This document shows, piece after piece, positions 1 through 13,730 of a DNA stretch of 64,000 nt. The notes beneath the pieces were generated by a model. That model was not told the DNA's origin and did no database searches. It saw only the letters and a list, made by a program, of their open reading frames with translations. The stretch lies in NCBI GenBank assembly GCA_029379385.1, contig CM055607.1, positions 16,368,001-16,432,000 on the forward strand, read 5' to 3'. The DNA is from Quillaja saponaria (lineage: Eukaryota > Streptophyta > Magnoliopsida > Fabales > Quillajaceae). Every line of letters begins with the position of its first letter. Position 1 is the stretch's first letter. A program made the translations under genes and the position numbers.

Positions 1-2269
1 GAACTAAAAACTTATTGATTAGGTAAATGGCCACTATAAATGTTTATAAATGTGTTAGCCACCAAACAAATATAGTAGCAGCAGTTTCCAATATAATTAT
101 TTGAATTCAAAAGCAATGACGGCCCCTAAATAACCATAATAATCAGTTTTCTCATTAAATAGCTACAATTAGTTTCCCTAAATTAAAATCGCTAGACAAG
201 TCTAAATCTTCTCAAGCTATTGGCTGAATCTCTATTCTCAAATAGAAATAGACTTAATTAGCATTCACCATTCTGTTTAGTTACATTCGGCCTAGTGTTT
301 TAACATCATTTCATCTAATAGTTGTTACATTCCTTTCATTTAGCCTAACATCCAATGTCTATTGTATTTGGTCTGTTTATATATCAAGTAAATCGTTGAC
401 TACATTGTTATAACCCGATATTGTAAAGTCGAGTTTTAGATATAACACGTAAATTTTAGTTATAAAATAAAAAACACGTAAACAAATTAAATAAATAACA
501 ATACAAATAAACTTGTTATAACTAGATATTTTCGAGTATGCTATAAAATTTTTGTGTATAACTTGTTAATATAAAGTAAATTAAAGTGATGAAATAATTA
601 ATACATGTATATCATTAAAAACATATAAATAGTTTTACTTTATAATCCTTCATTTTGACCAAATCTAAATTGAATAAATACATATAGGTATATATGTAAA
701 TATATAACCCAAGCTTAAACATACACCACAACTTCAACCAAACTTGTTGACCATTGACCCTTTCAATTCCTTTTCTTTTCTTTTCATTATAATTTTTTTC
801 TTTTACTTTACCATGTTAGCCGACTTACTCTCTTGTTTTTTTTCCCTCTACTTTCTCTCGATTTTTCTACACTTTTCTTCTTTCCTTATTATTGCTGTGA
901 AGTTTCTCCTTGGCAGCCATGTCTTTGAGCCAAAAATCTCTCCCTTTCATTCTTATTCTTATTATACATTTTAGTTACTCATGGATTGCTAGCCAAGAAC
1001 CCTGCCTAACTCCTTACTGTTGTGCCTACATCCTTGTTTGGTCAGAGCTTCTAGCTTGCCTTTGGATTCATGGTCCAGCCACCTTTCATTTCACTTCAAG
1101 CTGCCTTCAACAGGTTATAGCAACTTTTCGTTAGGTGTGAAATAGCTTCTGTCCAAGTCTCTACTACTATCCTGTTTTGAGCAGCCTTGGATTGTTGTTT
1201 CAGCCATGGAAGACTTGCCATGTACCTTGAATGAGTGAGCTGCCATTTGGTGGCTGGACAGCAAGGTAAAGGTACATCAAATTTTTTTTTTCTCATGAAT
1301 AAGAGTAAAGAATTATTGGTTAATGCTGTGATTTAAGGATTTAGTGAAATTGAGTAGTGAGTATTGAACAAAGGGTGATTAGTTGGGGAAAAAAGTGTTG
1401 AAAATGGGGGTTAAAAGGTCATTGAAAGGAAGCAGGGTTAGGTTTTATATGTTAGAAAAATCGGGTATTTTTGGATTTTATGGACTGAATTAGTTTAGAA
1501 GTTTTGAAGAGAAAGTCAAGCTTATGGTATTGAGATAATATCTAGAAAGTTTTGTAACTTCATTCGTGTTGCATTTTTTGCTAGAGCTATTGGATTGCAA
1601 CCGGGTTTTTGCTCGATTATAAGTGAGCTTTAGTCAGTTTGGAGGACTTTGTTAGTGGTTATAGTTTGAATTAGCTTAGGACCTCTAAATAAGAATTGTT
1701 CATAAGATATTAAGATTCAATTCTGGAGCTTAGCAGGTTTTAATTTTATGTTATGTGTATTTTGAAAGTGTTGGAAATCATCGTTGGAATTTTCGAGTCT
1801 TGATTGTACTTGTTTTGGTGTAATTGGTTTATGGAGGGTCTTAAATAATGAATTAGGAGTAGGGTACTGATTATGAATTTTTTTCTAACATCTTGATAAA
1901 CTATATTGGAAAGTTTCATAATCTAATTCTCAGCTATAAGAATTCTATAGTTGCACTGGAATCTAGTTATGGCAACCAGAAATTGTGTGTGCCTGTTTGT
2001 GTTCATGGGGGGATTTAAGGCTAATTTTAAGAGAAGATTATGAATAAGAAAGATAGCTAATTTCATAGAGATAATGTTTGCACTTGGTTTTATTGAATTT
2101 GGTTAAGTATATAAATTGGAATCAAGCATATCTCCAATGTGGTTGTGAAAACACCTAAAATGGGTAAATTTTAAACAAATGCATAAAACTTAACATTTAT
2201 AGATTTTTGTAATTAAAAGATTATAGTCTATGAATTGAAAAACTAAGTAATAATTGGAAAATGTAATTA
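1..2269. other. AT-rich intergenic sequence, no gene seen
   Basis: Long AT-rich stretch with only short, low-complexity open frames, such as hydrophobic Phe/Leu-rich frames near 744-1134. None shows a known domain, a splice-supported structure or biased composition. The part after about 1300 has the T/G-rich look of transposable-element leader sequence, but no ends or coding remnants could be identified. Confidence 0.5.
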
Positions 2270-3430
2270 CAGCTCCAAAATGTGTTGTTAAGCCAACGGC
2301 ACGTGTGAATGCAAGAGGAAGTGACGAGCAAGTTAGGTTAACCTATGAGTGGATAACATATTCTTTGGCTGTTAGATTAATATGTGTAATTGTTTATGTG
2401 TGATTGAGTAAATGTGTTTATATATAAAAGTATATAAGGATGTGTAGTGCTTAATTTGAATTTATGCTTGACATGTTACTTTATTTGTATTTGATAAGGG
2501 CTAATAAAATTGATTTTTTTTTTTCAGAAATAATTTTTATTTTTGAAATAGAATCCGGGTGCACTTAGGATACTTTGATTTGATATGTGATTTAAAATAT
2601 TTGAGTACTCAGCTGTACGGAGACTATATTTAGTGTGTAGGCAAAAAAACTGCCCGGTGGATGGATATATGTTGTACAGGTGCTGAGTTACTCTATTGAC
2701 CTTTTATGTACTTTGAGTGTTTTGATTGATTTGATTTGTTTGTATAGTGTATTGCATGACATGTGTTTATTTACTTTTACGATTTCGATATTTACGGACA
2801 TGTGGCATTTTAATTATTTTAGATTTCATGTTATTTTGAAATCAGTTGATCTATGTATTCTAATTTTGTATTGAGTGATGCAGTACCATTTGGCTACTTT
2901 TTTTTACTCACTGAGTCTATGAGACTCATTATTCTATTATTGATTTTTTTTAGTAACAAGATCTTTGTGAGCATTAACGACCATTACTTAGCTTGTCGAG
3001 TATTTAGCTGCAAGGTACATATTCGAGATCCATTACTTGAAGTCAAAGGATGGAAGTTTGCATTCACATTAGGGTTTTAGGTGTCTGATTATGTATTGTG
3101 TCATAGTTCAGTTCATTTGTTGTTTTGGTATAAAGTGGAGCGAAGCTTCTTTTGTATATTACTGTTGTTGGTAACTGGTTGAATGTAACCAGATGTTTTG
3201 TGCTTTATTTTGGGCATGTTCCTATTTAGAGGAAACCTCTGCAACAATTTTTAGTAAATTGTTATATGTTTCAGTAAATAAACATTTGTACTTAACTTGT
3301 GTTTTCTAAACTTTACTTTTATTATTTGGTTGGTCAAGATTCGTATTTGTTACTTTATCTTGAAGTCAGGGTTATAGAGGTTTGGTTACCCATTCCTCTA
3401 GCCAATCATGCCTCCGTGTGGGGTGTGAAA
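2270..3430 (-). repeat. Copy A of a TGTCACACC-ended dispersed repeat (LTR-like)
   Basis: Related in inverted orientation to 18818-19960. Shared landmarks, read on this strand, are a GCTGAGTTACTC block near 2682, an ACTCACTGAGTC block near 2906, GGAGCGAAGCTTC near 3137, CAGGGTTA near 3368 and a terminal GGTGTGA at about 3422-3428. The reverse complements of the same landmarks occur in the same order at 18818-19660. The copies are clearly diverged. The TGTCACACC terminus is compatible with a solo LTR or LTR fragment, but no PBS, PPT or target-site duplication was found. Boundaries other than the 3430 side are approximate. Confidence 0.45.
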
Positions 3431-4414
3431 TACATTCAACCAAATGTTTATGAAAAATCTCATATTCGGTCAATAATATGTGAATTTAAGGCGTCACCAA
3501 TAACACACAATCCTTAAAAATATTTTATTTTTTTTTTTTTTTATAAATATACATTACAAATAAGGAGTGTAAATTCCTTAAAAAAGAGAAAAGCTAAACT
3601 ACTGTTTTAGTCTTCCAAGATTGCCTTAATTTTTAATTTAGTCATCTAAAATTGATTTTTGGTAAATTTTATACTCTATTATTCAGAATTTTTTAATAAA
3701 GTTACATTATCTTATTATTATGTTATGCATAAATAAAATTATTCTATATAATTTAATGATAAAAATATCAAAAAGTTTTACAAGATACAAAAATAATTTA
3801 TGTACGATATCATCTTTTCATCAAGTATGGTTATTTTTATAATATGTAAACCAAAAAAAGGGTTTGATTAAAAAATTTTGAATCTTGAAATATAAATTAA
3901 TTGAAAAAATTATTATAGAATTAAATTAAAAATTAATATAATTTTAAAAGATGATAAGTAAAAAATAAATCAAGTACAAAAAGCCAGAAATGTTTTGGAG
4001 GTCATCAGCAAAAGGGTTGGTGTAACCTCCCAACAGTAGCAAATTCACACACACAAAACGACAGAGACAACAACATAAGCTTATTATATCATACTTTATA
4101 TAAACATACAGCCGACAGGCATAAATGAATTATTCTTTATAACTAAAATATTAAAGAGGTTGACAAGCCGACGGTGAAAGAAAGTAGGGTATAGGCTTTT
4201 TGGTGATATCCAAGCATAGATTATTTGTGATAAATAAAATATTGTTCTACCTAAATAAATAATGCCTAATAGTTTATGTTCCTCAAATATTAATTCGTCC
4301 ACCTAGATGTCCTGTATTGCGTAGTTTTAACTCATAATTCTACAATAATTTTTCAAAAATGTTTTCTAGAGTATATGAATCTATATTCTAGTCAATTTCT
4401 TAAACAAGATACCA
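3431..4414. other. AT-rich intergenic sequence
   Basis: Very AT-rich with a T-run near 3529-3542. No coding exon, RNA gene or element terminus was recognised. Confidence 0.5.
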
Positions 4415-4975
4415 AATTGACGTTGCCTTTTTTGAGTTTTAGGTCTCAATTTCCATATTAAACCAAGCCAAATTGAGTTTTCTTGATAAAATTAATAAAA
4501 CTAATTCCATTAATTTTCACATGCAGACATATGTTGGTATTTGCAACTTGAATTTATAGGTATTGTGCATGACCCGTTGACCACGGCGCCACGCCCACTT
4601 GGCCTAGTTGTTTGTTTGTTTCTTAAGAAAAGCAAAAGGAAACTTCAATGCAAGAGAAGACGTCAAACCGTCTTAGCTACCTCTATTAATTAGAGATAAA
4701 TTATTGCTAAAGGATCGTTAGAAATAAAACAACATGAAAGTTTAAATGTCTTTGGAGAAGGTTTTCAAATTTTGATATGAATAATTTGTTTTTGGTACAA
4801 TTATAAAGATAAATTATTCAAAATATACATAAATTATTTAAAAACTATTGAACACTAAAAATAGAAATCATATAATTTTAATTTTAGATTATATTGATAT
4901 CTTTCTCATAATTAGTTAATCATCTATTCCAATAGTCTATGGTCCCCTTATTATAGAAATTTTTATGGGCCCTAA
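4415..4975 (+). repeat. Dispersed 560-bp duplication, copy A
   Basis: Direct repeat of 18261-18817, about 13.85 kb away. The two align nearly end to end, including ACGTTG at the start, GGTCTCAATTTCCAT, the GC-richer GCGCCACGCCCACTTGG block near 4585-4604, the TTGTTTGTTTG tract and the final TATGGTCCC...TTATAGAA...TTATGGG stretch. Divergence is by scattered substitutions and small indels. Neither copy has an open reading frame of note. Copy A continues into single-copy-looking sequence, whereas copy B is cut by the repeat beginning at 18818. Confidence 0.75.
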
Positions 4976-5913
4976 GAATCTCCATTTCTGTAACTTTTTT
5001 TATATTTATTTCTCAATTAGTATAAATTGTAAGTCTCTTTTGATGTGTAAGGTCTTAGTCATCAATTTTATTTTCTTCTTTGGTAATGACATCAAGTTTC
5101 AATTTTATTTACAAAAGGAATGAGAGTCGTAGTCAAAGATAAGAGCATAGATGTGAATGTATAATTAAAGCAGCCCCACAATTAAAATCTTGTACCTCCC
5201 ACGTTGGAAGTTGTTGTACAAATTCAATCTAACCTAATTTACTAACTTTGTTAAAGACAAAAAAGGGAAAGATGAAAAAAGATGAAGAGAAGACACAATA
5301 AGTAGTTGAGAAATATATATATTTTTCCGTGTAGAAAATGCATCGATTAAAAAATTTGAAGAAATGTTAAGATAGGGTTAATTATTGAGAATTATATTAT
5401 TTTGTATACATTATATTTTGTTTTCCATTTGCTTATGTATTTAATTTTATCAGTGTTGTTTGTTTTCACATCTTGTGCTGGCTGTCATCTTCAAGTCATT
5501 TCTCTTTTGTTTAGTAATTGTTGTGTATTCTTCTTCTTTCCAATGTCATTTTGCAAAACCATTTCTCTGTACCAATCCCATATTAAATTGCACTTTGTGC
5601 TTATTCAATGACTAAAAGGAAATTAATCAGAGGCAAAAGGACAAACCAAAATCTGCTATTGAAGATTTGAGTACCCAAATTCCAAGCTTTAATAATTAAA
5701 ATTTTGGACCCAAATGAAATTATGTCAGAAGATGAAGACTCAGTTAAACTAGAATTCTCAATGGTGATCAGTTAACAAAAAGAATCACCCAACATGTGTT
5801 TTCTTCTGGTACATTCTAGTTTGATAATGGGTTTCTTCCTTCTAAAAAAAAAAAAAAAAAAACACTAAATAAATAAATTAAAAAAAGAAAAGAAAGGAAG
5901 AAAGAAAGAAAAA
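4976..5913. other. AT-rich intergenic sequence
   Basis: No gene or element recognised. Contains A-rich simple sequence near 5844-5915. Confidence 0.5.
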
Positions 5914-6139
5914 GACAATACGTTTGTTCTGAGCATCCTTATCTTCATGGTATTAAATTATTGCGATTTAGAGAGTTGGCTTTTGTGGTCCTTGGAAGTG
6001 AAACTAAATATAAAAATAAAAAAAAACTAAATAATAATAATAATAAAAAAAACAATACGTTTAGTTCTGAGCATCCTCATCTTTATGGTATTAAATTATT
6101 GCGATTTAGAGAGTTGGCTTTTGTGGTCCTTGGAAGTGA
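5914..6139 (+). repeat. Two direct copies of an 88-bp unit
   Basis: The units at about 5914-6001 and 6051-6139 are nearly identical. Both run from CAATACGTTT through CTGAGCATCC and GCGATTTAGAGAGTTGGC to CCTTGGAAGTGA. They are separated by about 50 bp of A-rich simple sequence containing ATA/AAT repeats. No coding capacity is implied. This looks like a local duplication mediated by the flanking A-rich tracts. Confidence 0.85.
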
Positions 6140-7496
6140 CTACCATGATTTTGACAAATATTCTTTAAATCTTTTTGTATATAGTAGTTGTAGTACAAAA
6201 CAGTACGTTATCAATTCTTTCTGTTCACACAAATTATTAATTCTACATCATCAATTTAATTACACTATTTACTTGTGAATATTCTTTATTTGTTTTTTAC
6301 TTTTTTTTATTTTTTTTTTTTTGTTGTTGTATGTATGTTCCCTTTTGCTTGCTTCTTGCGTTGTTTTCTAGCAGGTGAATCATTTACCAAATTATGGAAT
6401 GAGAATAATACATAGATAGTTGATTGTTTATTATAAGTAATTACTATTGTGTGTGAATCACTTGTGGAAGAGAAATAAACAATCCTTTAGACTGAAATGG
6501 AGAAAAGAAAGATAAGGCATTGCAATCATTCAAACAACAAATGTTATACTTTAGAAAAGAGAGCTTGAATCAAATCTATTTTACTATTGAGGCAGGCGAG
6601 CCAACTTAAGCATTTTGTTTCAAAACAAATAATAAAAGGAAATAAATTTGGAGGAACGAAGGGAGAAAGAAGATAAAGTGGAAAATGAGAAAATGAAAAG
6701 TAAGAAAATTGTAATGAACAAAATTACTGTCATCCATCACACTAACAAGAGTCTTATATAAAATTGTAATATGTTTTGAGTTTCAACACTAACCAATTCT
6801 CTCAACTTCTGGAGGGGATTTTTTTTTTTTTTTTTTGGGTGGTTTCAGCTATCAAAATTTTCTCTCTTGATTTCTAGATAGAAGCAATTAACTTTTACCT
6901 CTTAATTTCTACATAAATCAGCTAATAAAAAAAATTTGTTATCTATTGATATTCTGATTGCTCTCTAGTCTTTAATATCCTCAATAATTTCATTAATTTG
7001 CTTCAAAGATATATATATATATATATATAAGTCAAAGGCTCTATGAAATTCCTTAAAATCTGATAAATGCAAACAAACCAAATGAGGACATTTTAAGTTA
7101 GAAGTCATATGTACCAATTGGAATTTCATCATCCCAACGAACTGGATATTATATATATATATATATATATTTGATATTTGATATTTGAATAGCATTGTTG
7201 TTTTGTATTGGAAGTGAGCATTGGGTTAAATTCTTCAATGGTAATGGATTGAGACCAGTTGATGAAGAAGATTTTTGATATAAATATAAAATTTCTGTTG
7301 TAATAAGCTTTTGTGTTAGGCTTAATTATATTTTTAGAGAAGTAATTCTTACTACATAATAAAATTATTGCCAATATATGTTACTTGTTCCAAATCAACT
7401 TTGTAAGAGCCCTGAAATTTTTTTGTTAGTTTGTTTTCAATTCATTATTTTGACAAATAGTTTAATTATGACTATCAATAAAAGTTAGATATATAT
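6140..7496. other. AT-rich flank with TA microsatellites
   Basis: Contains TA dinucleotide runs near 7009-7028 and 7149-7170 and a T-run near 6820-6836. No coding sequence was recognised. Ends at the left terminus of the CACTA element. Confidence 0.5.
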
Positions 7497-8304
7497 CACT
7501 ACAATAAATTATAGTATCTACATCCGTTAAATATAAATGTAGATAATGCTTATGCAGACAAAAATGGTCATCTATATCTGCTTCCAGACGATGATAACTA
7601 GATGCAGTTACCCTAGACGTAGATAGTATTATTTGCATCTGCCTGTTTGTGTTTAGCCAACATGCACTAATTCTAGATATCAATAACTGTCGATAAAATA
7701 TCAGCATCTGAAATATAGATGTAGATGGGCAGTCACAAAATTATTCGCGTCTGTAGATCGGACTTAAAAAAAATACAAATAACAGTACTTGATGGTTATT
7801 TGCATCTGCATTTTGTTGATGCAAATAAAAAAATGCAAAAGCAGAGTTGAAAATTTTCATATAATTTTTTTAATTGTTATTTGCATCTGCAATGTACAGA
7901 CACATACACTTAAAAGGCAGATGTAGTTGGAAAATAGTTATTTTTTAATATATATATATATATATATTTATTTATTTATTTTATACCTTTAAATACATGT
8001 TCAAAAGAATATTTTAAATTTAAAATCAAACTTTTAGATAAATAAAATATTATTTTAGAGAATATCATCTTAACAATATTTACACTATATCAAATATATA
8101 ATACATCATTCTAAATATTACCTCCTAACCTTAAATTTTCGTCATCTTAACCTTATTTTTCATCTTGCTAACAAAGTTGTGGAGGGTCAAAGAAAAGCAA
8201 CCTGAAATAATAAATATAGTTATAAATTATACTTAACTTGATATGGATATAAGTTAAAAATTAAGAGAACTTGGACATAAAATTTTATTTCTTCTACATG
8301 GCTT

Positions 8305-9400
8305 ATTTATCCCCACGGTCGTGTCGGTATTTCTGAATTATTGAAGATACTTTTACTTGACTGTTTAGCCCCGAAACCCTATATTGTAAATATTTCGCCT
8401 TAGAACTCTAACTTAGGCATAAAATTCTAATGGTTGATCTAAATGATATTCCATTTCTTCTTATAGATTTTATTCGTCCCTCTAACTGTGTCCATCTTGG
8501 ACTCCCGAATAGTATTGTACTTGACCATTTTACTCTCAAACTTAGTTTTGCATAGCTTTTCTTTGAAACTTTAACATAGGCATTAAATCCTAACCGTTGA
8601 AATAAATGACATTCAGTTTTTTTTTTTCTATAGGTCCTATTCTTTTCCATAGTCGTACTAGTACTTTTTAGATTCTTGATTGGACTAATACTTGATCGCT
8701 TTGTCCACTGGACCCTATTTTGCAAAGCTTTTGCCTTGAAATCTAATTTGGGCATAAAATACTAACTATTGATCCAAAATACTAACTATTGATCCAAATG
8801 ACATTTAGTTTCCTCATACAAGAATTATTCATCCCCATAGTCATGCGATTACTATTGGATTCTTGAACGGACTTGTACTTAACAGTTTTGTCCTGAATCC
8901 CATTTTGCAAAGTTTTTGCCTTGAAACTTTTACTTGGGCATAAAATCGTAACTGTTGATCTAAATGGTACTCCGTTTCTTATTACATGTCTTATTAGTCC
9001 CTACGATCGTGCTGGTACTACCAGATTCTCTAATGGACTTGTACTTGACCATTTTGTCCCTCGAACCATATTTTACAAAACTTTTGCTTTGAAACTCTAA
9101 CTTGGGCATAAAATCCCAACAGTTGGTCCAAGTGACACTCTGTTTCTTCTTATAAGTCTTATTTGACACTATGGATGCTACAATATTGTTATCTTGTCCT
9201 AAAGATGTATAAATGACTGTTTTACCCCCCAAACCCAAATTACAAAGGTTTTGCTTTCAAATTGAAATTGGTGCTTAACCGTTTTAAATTCTATTCAGTT
9301 TCTTCCTACATGTCTTATTCTTTCCACAGTTGTGTATGTACTTCTGAATTCCTGAAAGGATTTGTACTTTACTATTTTGCAAAGCTTTTACAAATAAATA
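8305..9400. repeat. Tandem array of a ~168-bp unit, about six diverged copies
   Basis: The anchor AAAGCTTTTGCCTTGAAA...TTGGGCATAAAAT recurs at about 8391, 8557, 8725, 8908, 9077 and 9245, with a truncated seventh start near 9382. Spacings are about 166, 168, 183, 169, 168 and 137 bp. A second anchor, GGACTTGTACTTGACC...TTTTGTCC, keeps the same period. The longer third interval contains a small internal duplication of ACTAACTATTGATCCAAAA near 8761-8797. The array lies wholly inside the CACTA element. Confidence 0.85.
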
Positions 9401-11355
9401 ATGTATGAAATTTATGAAAATTCAAACAAAAATCATACCCCAAAAGTTTAATTGATAGTGTCAGAGGTAGTGGTTATACCACAGCTCTGGCTAGCTCACC
9501 CCTAATAAACTTATGCACAAACAAGTCATATGAAGATGTTTTTTATTTATAATATGCCTAATTATAATTTTTTAAACATACATAATTAATATTGTTGCAA
9601 TATATGAATTATATGTTATCATGCTTGCATATTTACTGTATAAGGTAATAACTACTCATTCTCATAATTGTTATCAATGAACTCATCCTTTTCCTCATCA
9701 TCTTCTTCTTAAACTGAAGTGATTTCTTTGTCATCAATGAAAATCATTATTAACAAATACCCTAGCACATTTTTTTGCTCTTCGACAAAAGAATCTCATT
9801 TGGGTTGACTTTTTCTATCATGTCTCCATCCTGAAGTGAAACATCCTTTTCAAGGATAATCAGAACTGGAAAAAAGGATTTGATTATCTTGAAAGAAGTT
9901 TGAAACCATGTGCACTACATTTTTATTGTTATCTTCACCCCGTTAGTAAATGAACAACATTTTTTTGTTTCACTTTGCATATACCTACCAATCAAACATT
10001 TCTCTTTTCTTCAATGGATATTTTGTTAGTATTAGTGTCAAAGAGTCAATTAATGGCTAGCTGTAATTACACTTTATTTGTATTTAATTCATGTAATAAT
10101 ATTAATTAAGCATTGTTTATTATATTGTTTAAATAAGATTTAATACAATAATATATAAAGTCTCTAAAATAAATACAGTGTATGCATAATTATGATGTTG
10201 ATCAAAACTGTGAGATATGGCATACATAAAGTATTATTCTAAAAGTATTTCTAGTCAATGAATCATCAAAAATAGGGATACTGATGATTCTTCTAGACTA
10301 GAATATGTTGTGTCACTCTCTTATAAAGAAAGAGTAGTGATCTTATAAATTACAAGCATGGAGATACTCAGACAAACAAATGGGTACTTGTTAGTTGAAC
10401 AAGTATACTGAATTAACCCAACACGAAAAACTATGTGGAGTGTTTACTAACGTGTAAATGGAAGTTCTCAAAGTGGTGGTGGTGTTAGCGATCCTTTGAC
10501 TTAGATCATCTTATTATCTTATATGTGAATATATATATTTTGATGTCATTCCCTTATCCTGTAATAAAGATAATACATGGGTGATTATAGTAAAGCATAT
10601 GAAGGTAGATGAATGATAGACAAAGAATTTATCATCCTCAATAAAAATAAGAAATATCCCATGGCCTGTTGAGACAAGTATCTCTTGTTCCAGGAATCTT
10701 TGCAAAGTGAAAGAGATTAAGAAAAGTATTTTCTTGAATCTCTTTCAGGAACAAAACGTAAACTTGGTTTCAATTAGAAATGAATTTAAACAAAGATAGG
10801 GTTGACAAAGATAGGGTTGAATCCATGCCTTATGTTTATCTCGAGATATGTAAGGTGGTTAGTTTAGCAAAACCAAAATCAAATTAAAAGTTTTTTACTT
10901 TAACTATACTTCTTAGGAAGTATCAAATTATATTTATTGCCAACGTACAGGAGAACCTAATCAGTTACATAATTTAAATTACTTAGGTTAAGAACCTGAT
11001 TGGATTAATGGAGTCTTGGAATTAATAGTTAACTTTCAAGCAAATAAGGGTAGAAAGGTAATTGTTACCTTACATATATGTCAATACTTGTTTTCTTATA
11101 AGTCAAGAAAATTTTTAGTGGGAATCCTAATTGGATTTATGCCACTAGAGTCTAAAGGCCCATTATTGATTATAAGAGGATTATGGATTATTAAAGGAAT
11201 TTTGGGCCCTCGGCCTTGGGCTTAGGCTTAATGAAATCCTAAACAAGGATTGGCTATAAACCTCTATATATGTAGTAGCTAAGGGAATTTCGACAACAAT
11301 ATGGTTACAAGTGACATTCAGTCGTGTGAGAGATTTTAAGCAAGAAGAGTTCTTA

Positions 11356-11505
11356 AAAATCTCCCCCTTACCAAGACCCTTGTGGTCTAGCGACATCTTC
11401 CCCTCTCCCCCAAAGTCCAGGTTCAGGGTTCGAGTCTGGCCTCCCCTTCCTTCAAAATAAAAATAAAAAAAAGGTATAAAAAATAAAAACAAAATCTTCC
11501 TTTTA
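11356..11505 (+). mobile_element. tRNA-derived SINE with target-site duplication
   Basis: Body about 11371-11490. It has an RNA polymerase III A-box-like TGGTCTAGCGAC (11383-11394) and a B box GGTTCGAGTC (11427-11436), 32 bp apart, followed by C/T-rich sequence and an A/T-rich AAATAAAAA tail. Flanks AAAATCTCCCCCTTA (11356-11370) and AAAATCTTCCTTTTA (11491-11505) match at 12 of 15 positions, with only C/T differences, as expected for an aged target duplication. It does not fold as a functional tRNA because there is no acceptor stem. It sits inside the CACTA element, so it inserted later. Confidence 0.8.
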
Positions 11506-11969
11506 GCTGTGATCCCCCTTTGTTGAAGTAAAGAAGTTGTTACTTCAAGAACAATCATCCATTAATGATTTAACCAAGTGCTAGTTAACCAAGTGAAAAC
11601 TAGCACGTATCACCAAGTTTTTACTTCAAAAACAATCCTCTATTAACAATTTAACCAAGAGAAAGCTAGCACATATCCTAAAGGTGAATCAATTCTTTCG
11701 AATCCTTTTCAAAAAAAGGTAAAGGTTTTTAACCATAAATTGTGTGAACTATTTCGTTAAAGACTTATTTGTTTGAATAGTTTATTGATCATTGGTCATA
11801 CTTTGTGTTTGATTGGAAAAATCATTTTGATAATTTGTGAAAGAACTACAAGCATCCTTGCTAAACAGTTAAACTAGCTACGTGAGGCAAGCTTCAAGAT
11901 GTTAGTTTTTTGAAATATATATATTTAATTGAATACCTAGGTTCTTGGTTAGGAAAAATTTAATTTTGC

Positions 11970-13730
11970 TGCTTATATATATGATGTATGACCCCTATAT
12001 TTCCCAACATATTTTGCATATAATACTTGTGTGACTTGATAAGCCAACACAAATGAGTCAATTAAGTTATGTTTGGACTTGTTATTTACCTCAATCATGT
12101 TGGGGGTCAACTTTAAGTTACTTCTTAGATGAATCATACTATCGACTCTTAAACAAAACAACTTTGTCATTAGGACTCACATACTCCAACTCAATAGCAA
12201 CAATCAACATACCATAAAAATCATCTTACATGCATTATAATAACTTCCATTCACACAGACACCATAGTTCATTGTGTTTTTTCTTTTTGCATGAAGTTTA
12301 GAATAAAACCTATAACTGTTGATGATGTATCCATCATAAGACTACATACGCTGACTGAGACCTATAACTATGTCGCGTACATGCTCATCAACACTTAGAC
12401 CTCAGACATCTAAATTCTTGCCAGGATAATCATAACCAAGAATTAAAAAAAATCAAGAAACGGTTGTGTTGCTTCATGCACATTACTAGTGGTAGGTTAT
12501 AAGGAGTGGTAAATACTGGCCAATATGAATATTGAGAATCCGAATTACCAAATGGAGTGAATCTATTTGTTAAGAGCCCAAGTCTAACATTTCTTATTTC
12601 TAGTGACAATGATGGATGAACTTCATCAAATTGTTTCCACGCCTAACCATCGGACAGATGTACACGTTGGGCTTTTCCCGTTTCCCCTCCTTGTGTAATT
12701 TCATGTCTTTTGCAGTCACCTCAGACATATAAAGTCTTTGTAAACTCTTAATGATCTGCAAGTGTCACAATATCTTATAAGATATGTTCTTTTTACCTCT
12801 TAACTGAATCGAGGCTCTTTACAAACTACACAAATAGTTTTATGCTCGTTACTATTGTAATACAACTGACATTGATTCAGGAAAACATCAACCTTGTCAT
12901 ATCTAAGTCTTAATTCCTTCACCAATTTTCTAGACTCATAAAAGATTTTAGATAATTTTTTATTCTTGGAGAGGAGACCTTTAATGATTTGGACAAACTT
13001 ATTGTAGCAATTCTTTGACACATGAATTCTGACTTGCAATTCAAAAATTAAGTCATGACTGATAGAAACCGGATTCTAAGCAATTTCCAACATATAGAAC
13101 TTTACAGCTTCAGGATTTAGATTCTCTGGGTCTTATTTGTAATTCATACCTATTGAGTTCAATATTATTTCTCTTATCCAATTCTTATCAGGTGGGATTT
13201 CATCTTCAACAATTTTTGATGGACCACTTTCTGTAAACTCCATGGATCAAGTATTATCATGTCAGTCCCTCACCATGTAGAGGCCACTTGCTATTTAACA
13301 AGACAAAACCCTTCTCATAGAGGTGAAGGGTAACTTGTTATCTCGTAAAAAATTTACTATTGTCACAGACTTTGTAGTGACATTAAATTTTACTGTCCCA
13401 TTAACTCCTTCCCTAAATTCATTTGACATGACATTATTCACCACCCGACGATACATCTAACTTCGCTAAACTAATATTATCTCTGTGTTAATCAAATAAT
13501 ACTCCAACTATATTATTTTAGTATACAATAACTATACAACAATTGAATCATACTAAAATGAATAAACCAACTAGTATATGCTCTCTACCGCCTTCAACGC
13601 CATCATAAGGGTAAAAGGTCCTGTCCCAATTAGAAAGCAACACACTCATTTCAGTGATGGTATGCTTAAACTTATCGTCCCACATTGGCAAAATTCAGGC
13701 AGCATTTTGCTATGGTGTACTAAGTACATG
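11970..13730 (-). pseudogene. CACTA transposase remnants (TNP2 / DUF4216)
   Basis: Conceptual minus-strand translation in several frames gives recognisable pieces of the En/Spm transposase region. From 13039 to 12800 is a segment with KNCYNKF, FYESRKLVKEL, YDKVDVF and LYYNSNEHKTICVVC, the conserved region before the transposase core. Near 12430-12400 is FLILGYDYPGKNLDV, a match to the (I/L)PGxxxPGxxIDVYL block. From about 12300 to 12000 are NYGVCVNGSYYN, DDFYGMLIVAIELEY, KVVLFKSR.YDS and FVLAYQVTQVLYAKY, matching the DUF4216 protein that accompanies these transposases. Stops and frameshifts throughout mean no product is expected. Orientation implies the element's 5' end is its right terminus. 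Confidence 0.75.

Noticed and set aside
744..1134. Two overlapping short open frames rich in Phe/Leu
   Set aside because: Composition reflects T-rich DNA. No domain, signal-peptide gene structure or splice support.
11383..11436. Possible tRNA gene
   Set aside because: Only A- and B-box-like motifs are present. No acceptor stem or anticodon arm could be formed, and the tail and duplication mark a SINE.
11181..11558. 125-codon minus-strand open frame
   Set aside because: Overlaps the SINE, and its Phe/Gly/Arg-rich part is the reverse of the SINE's C/T- and A-rich sequence.
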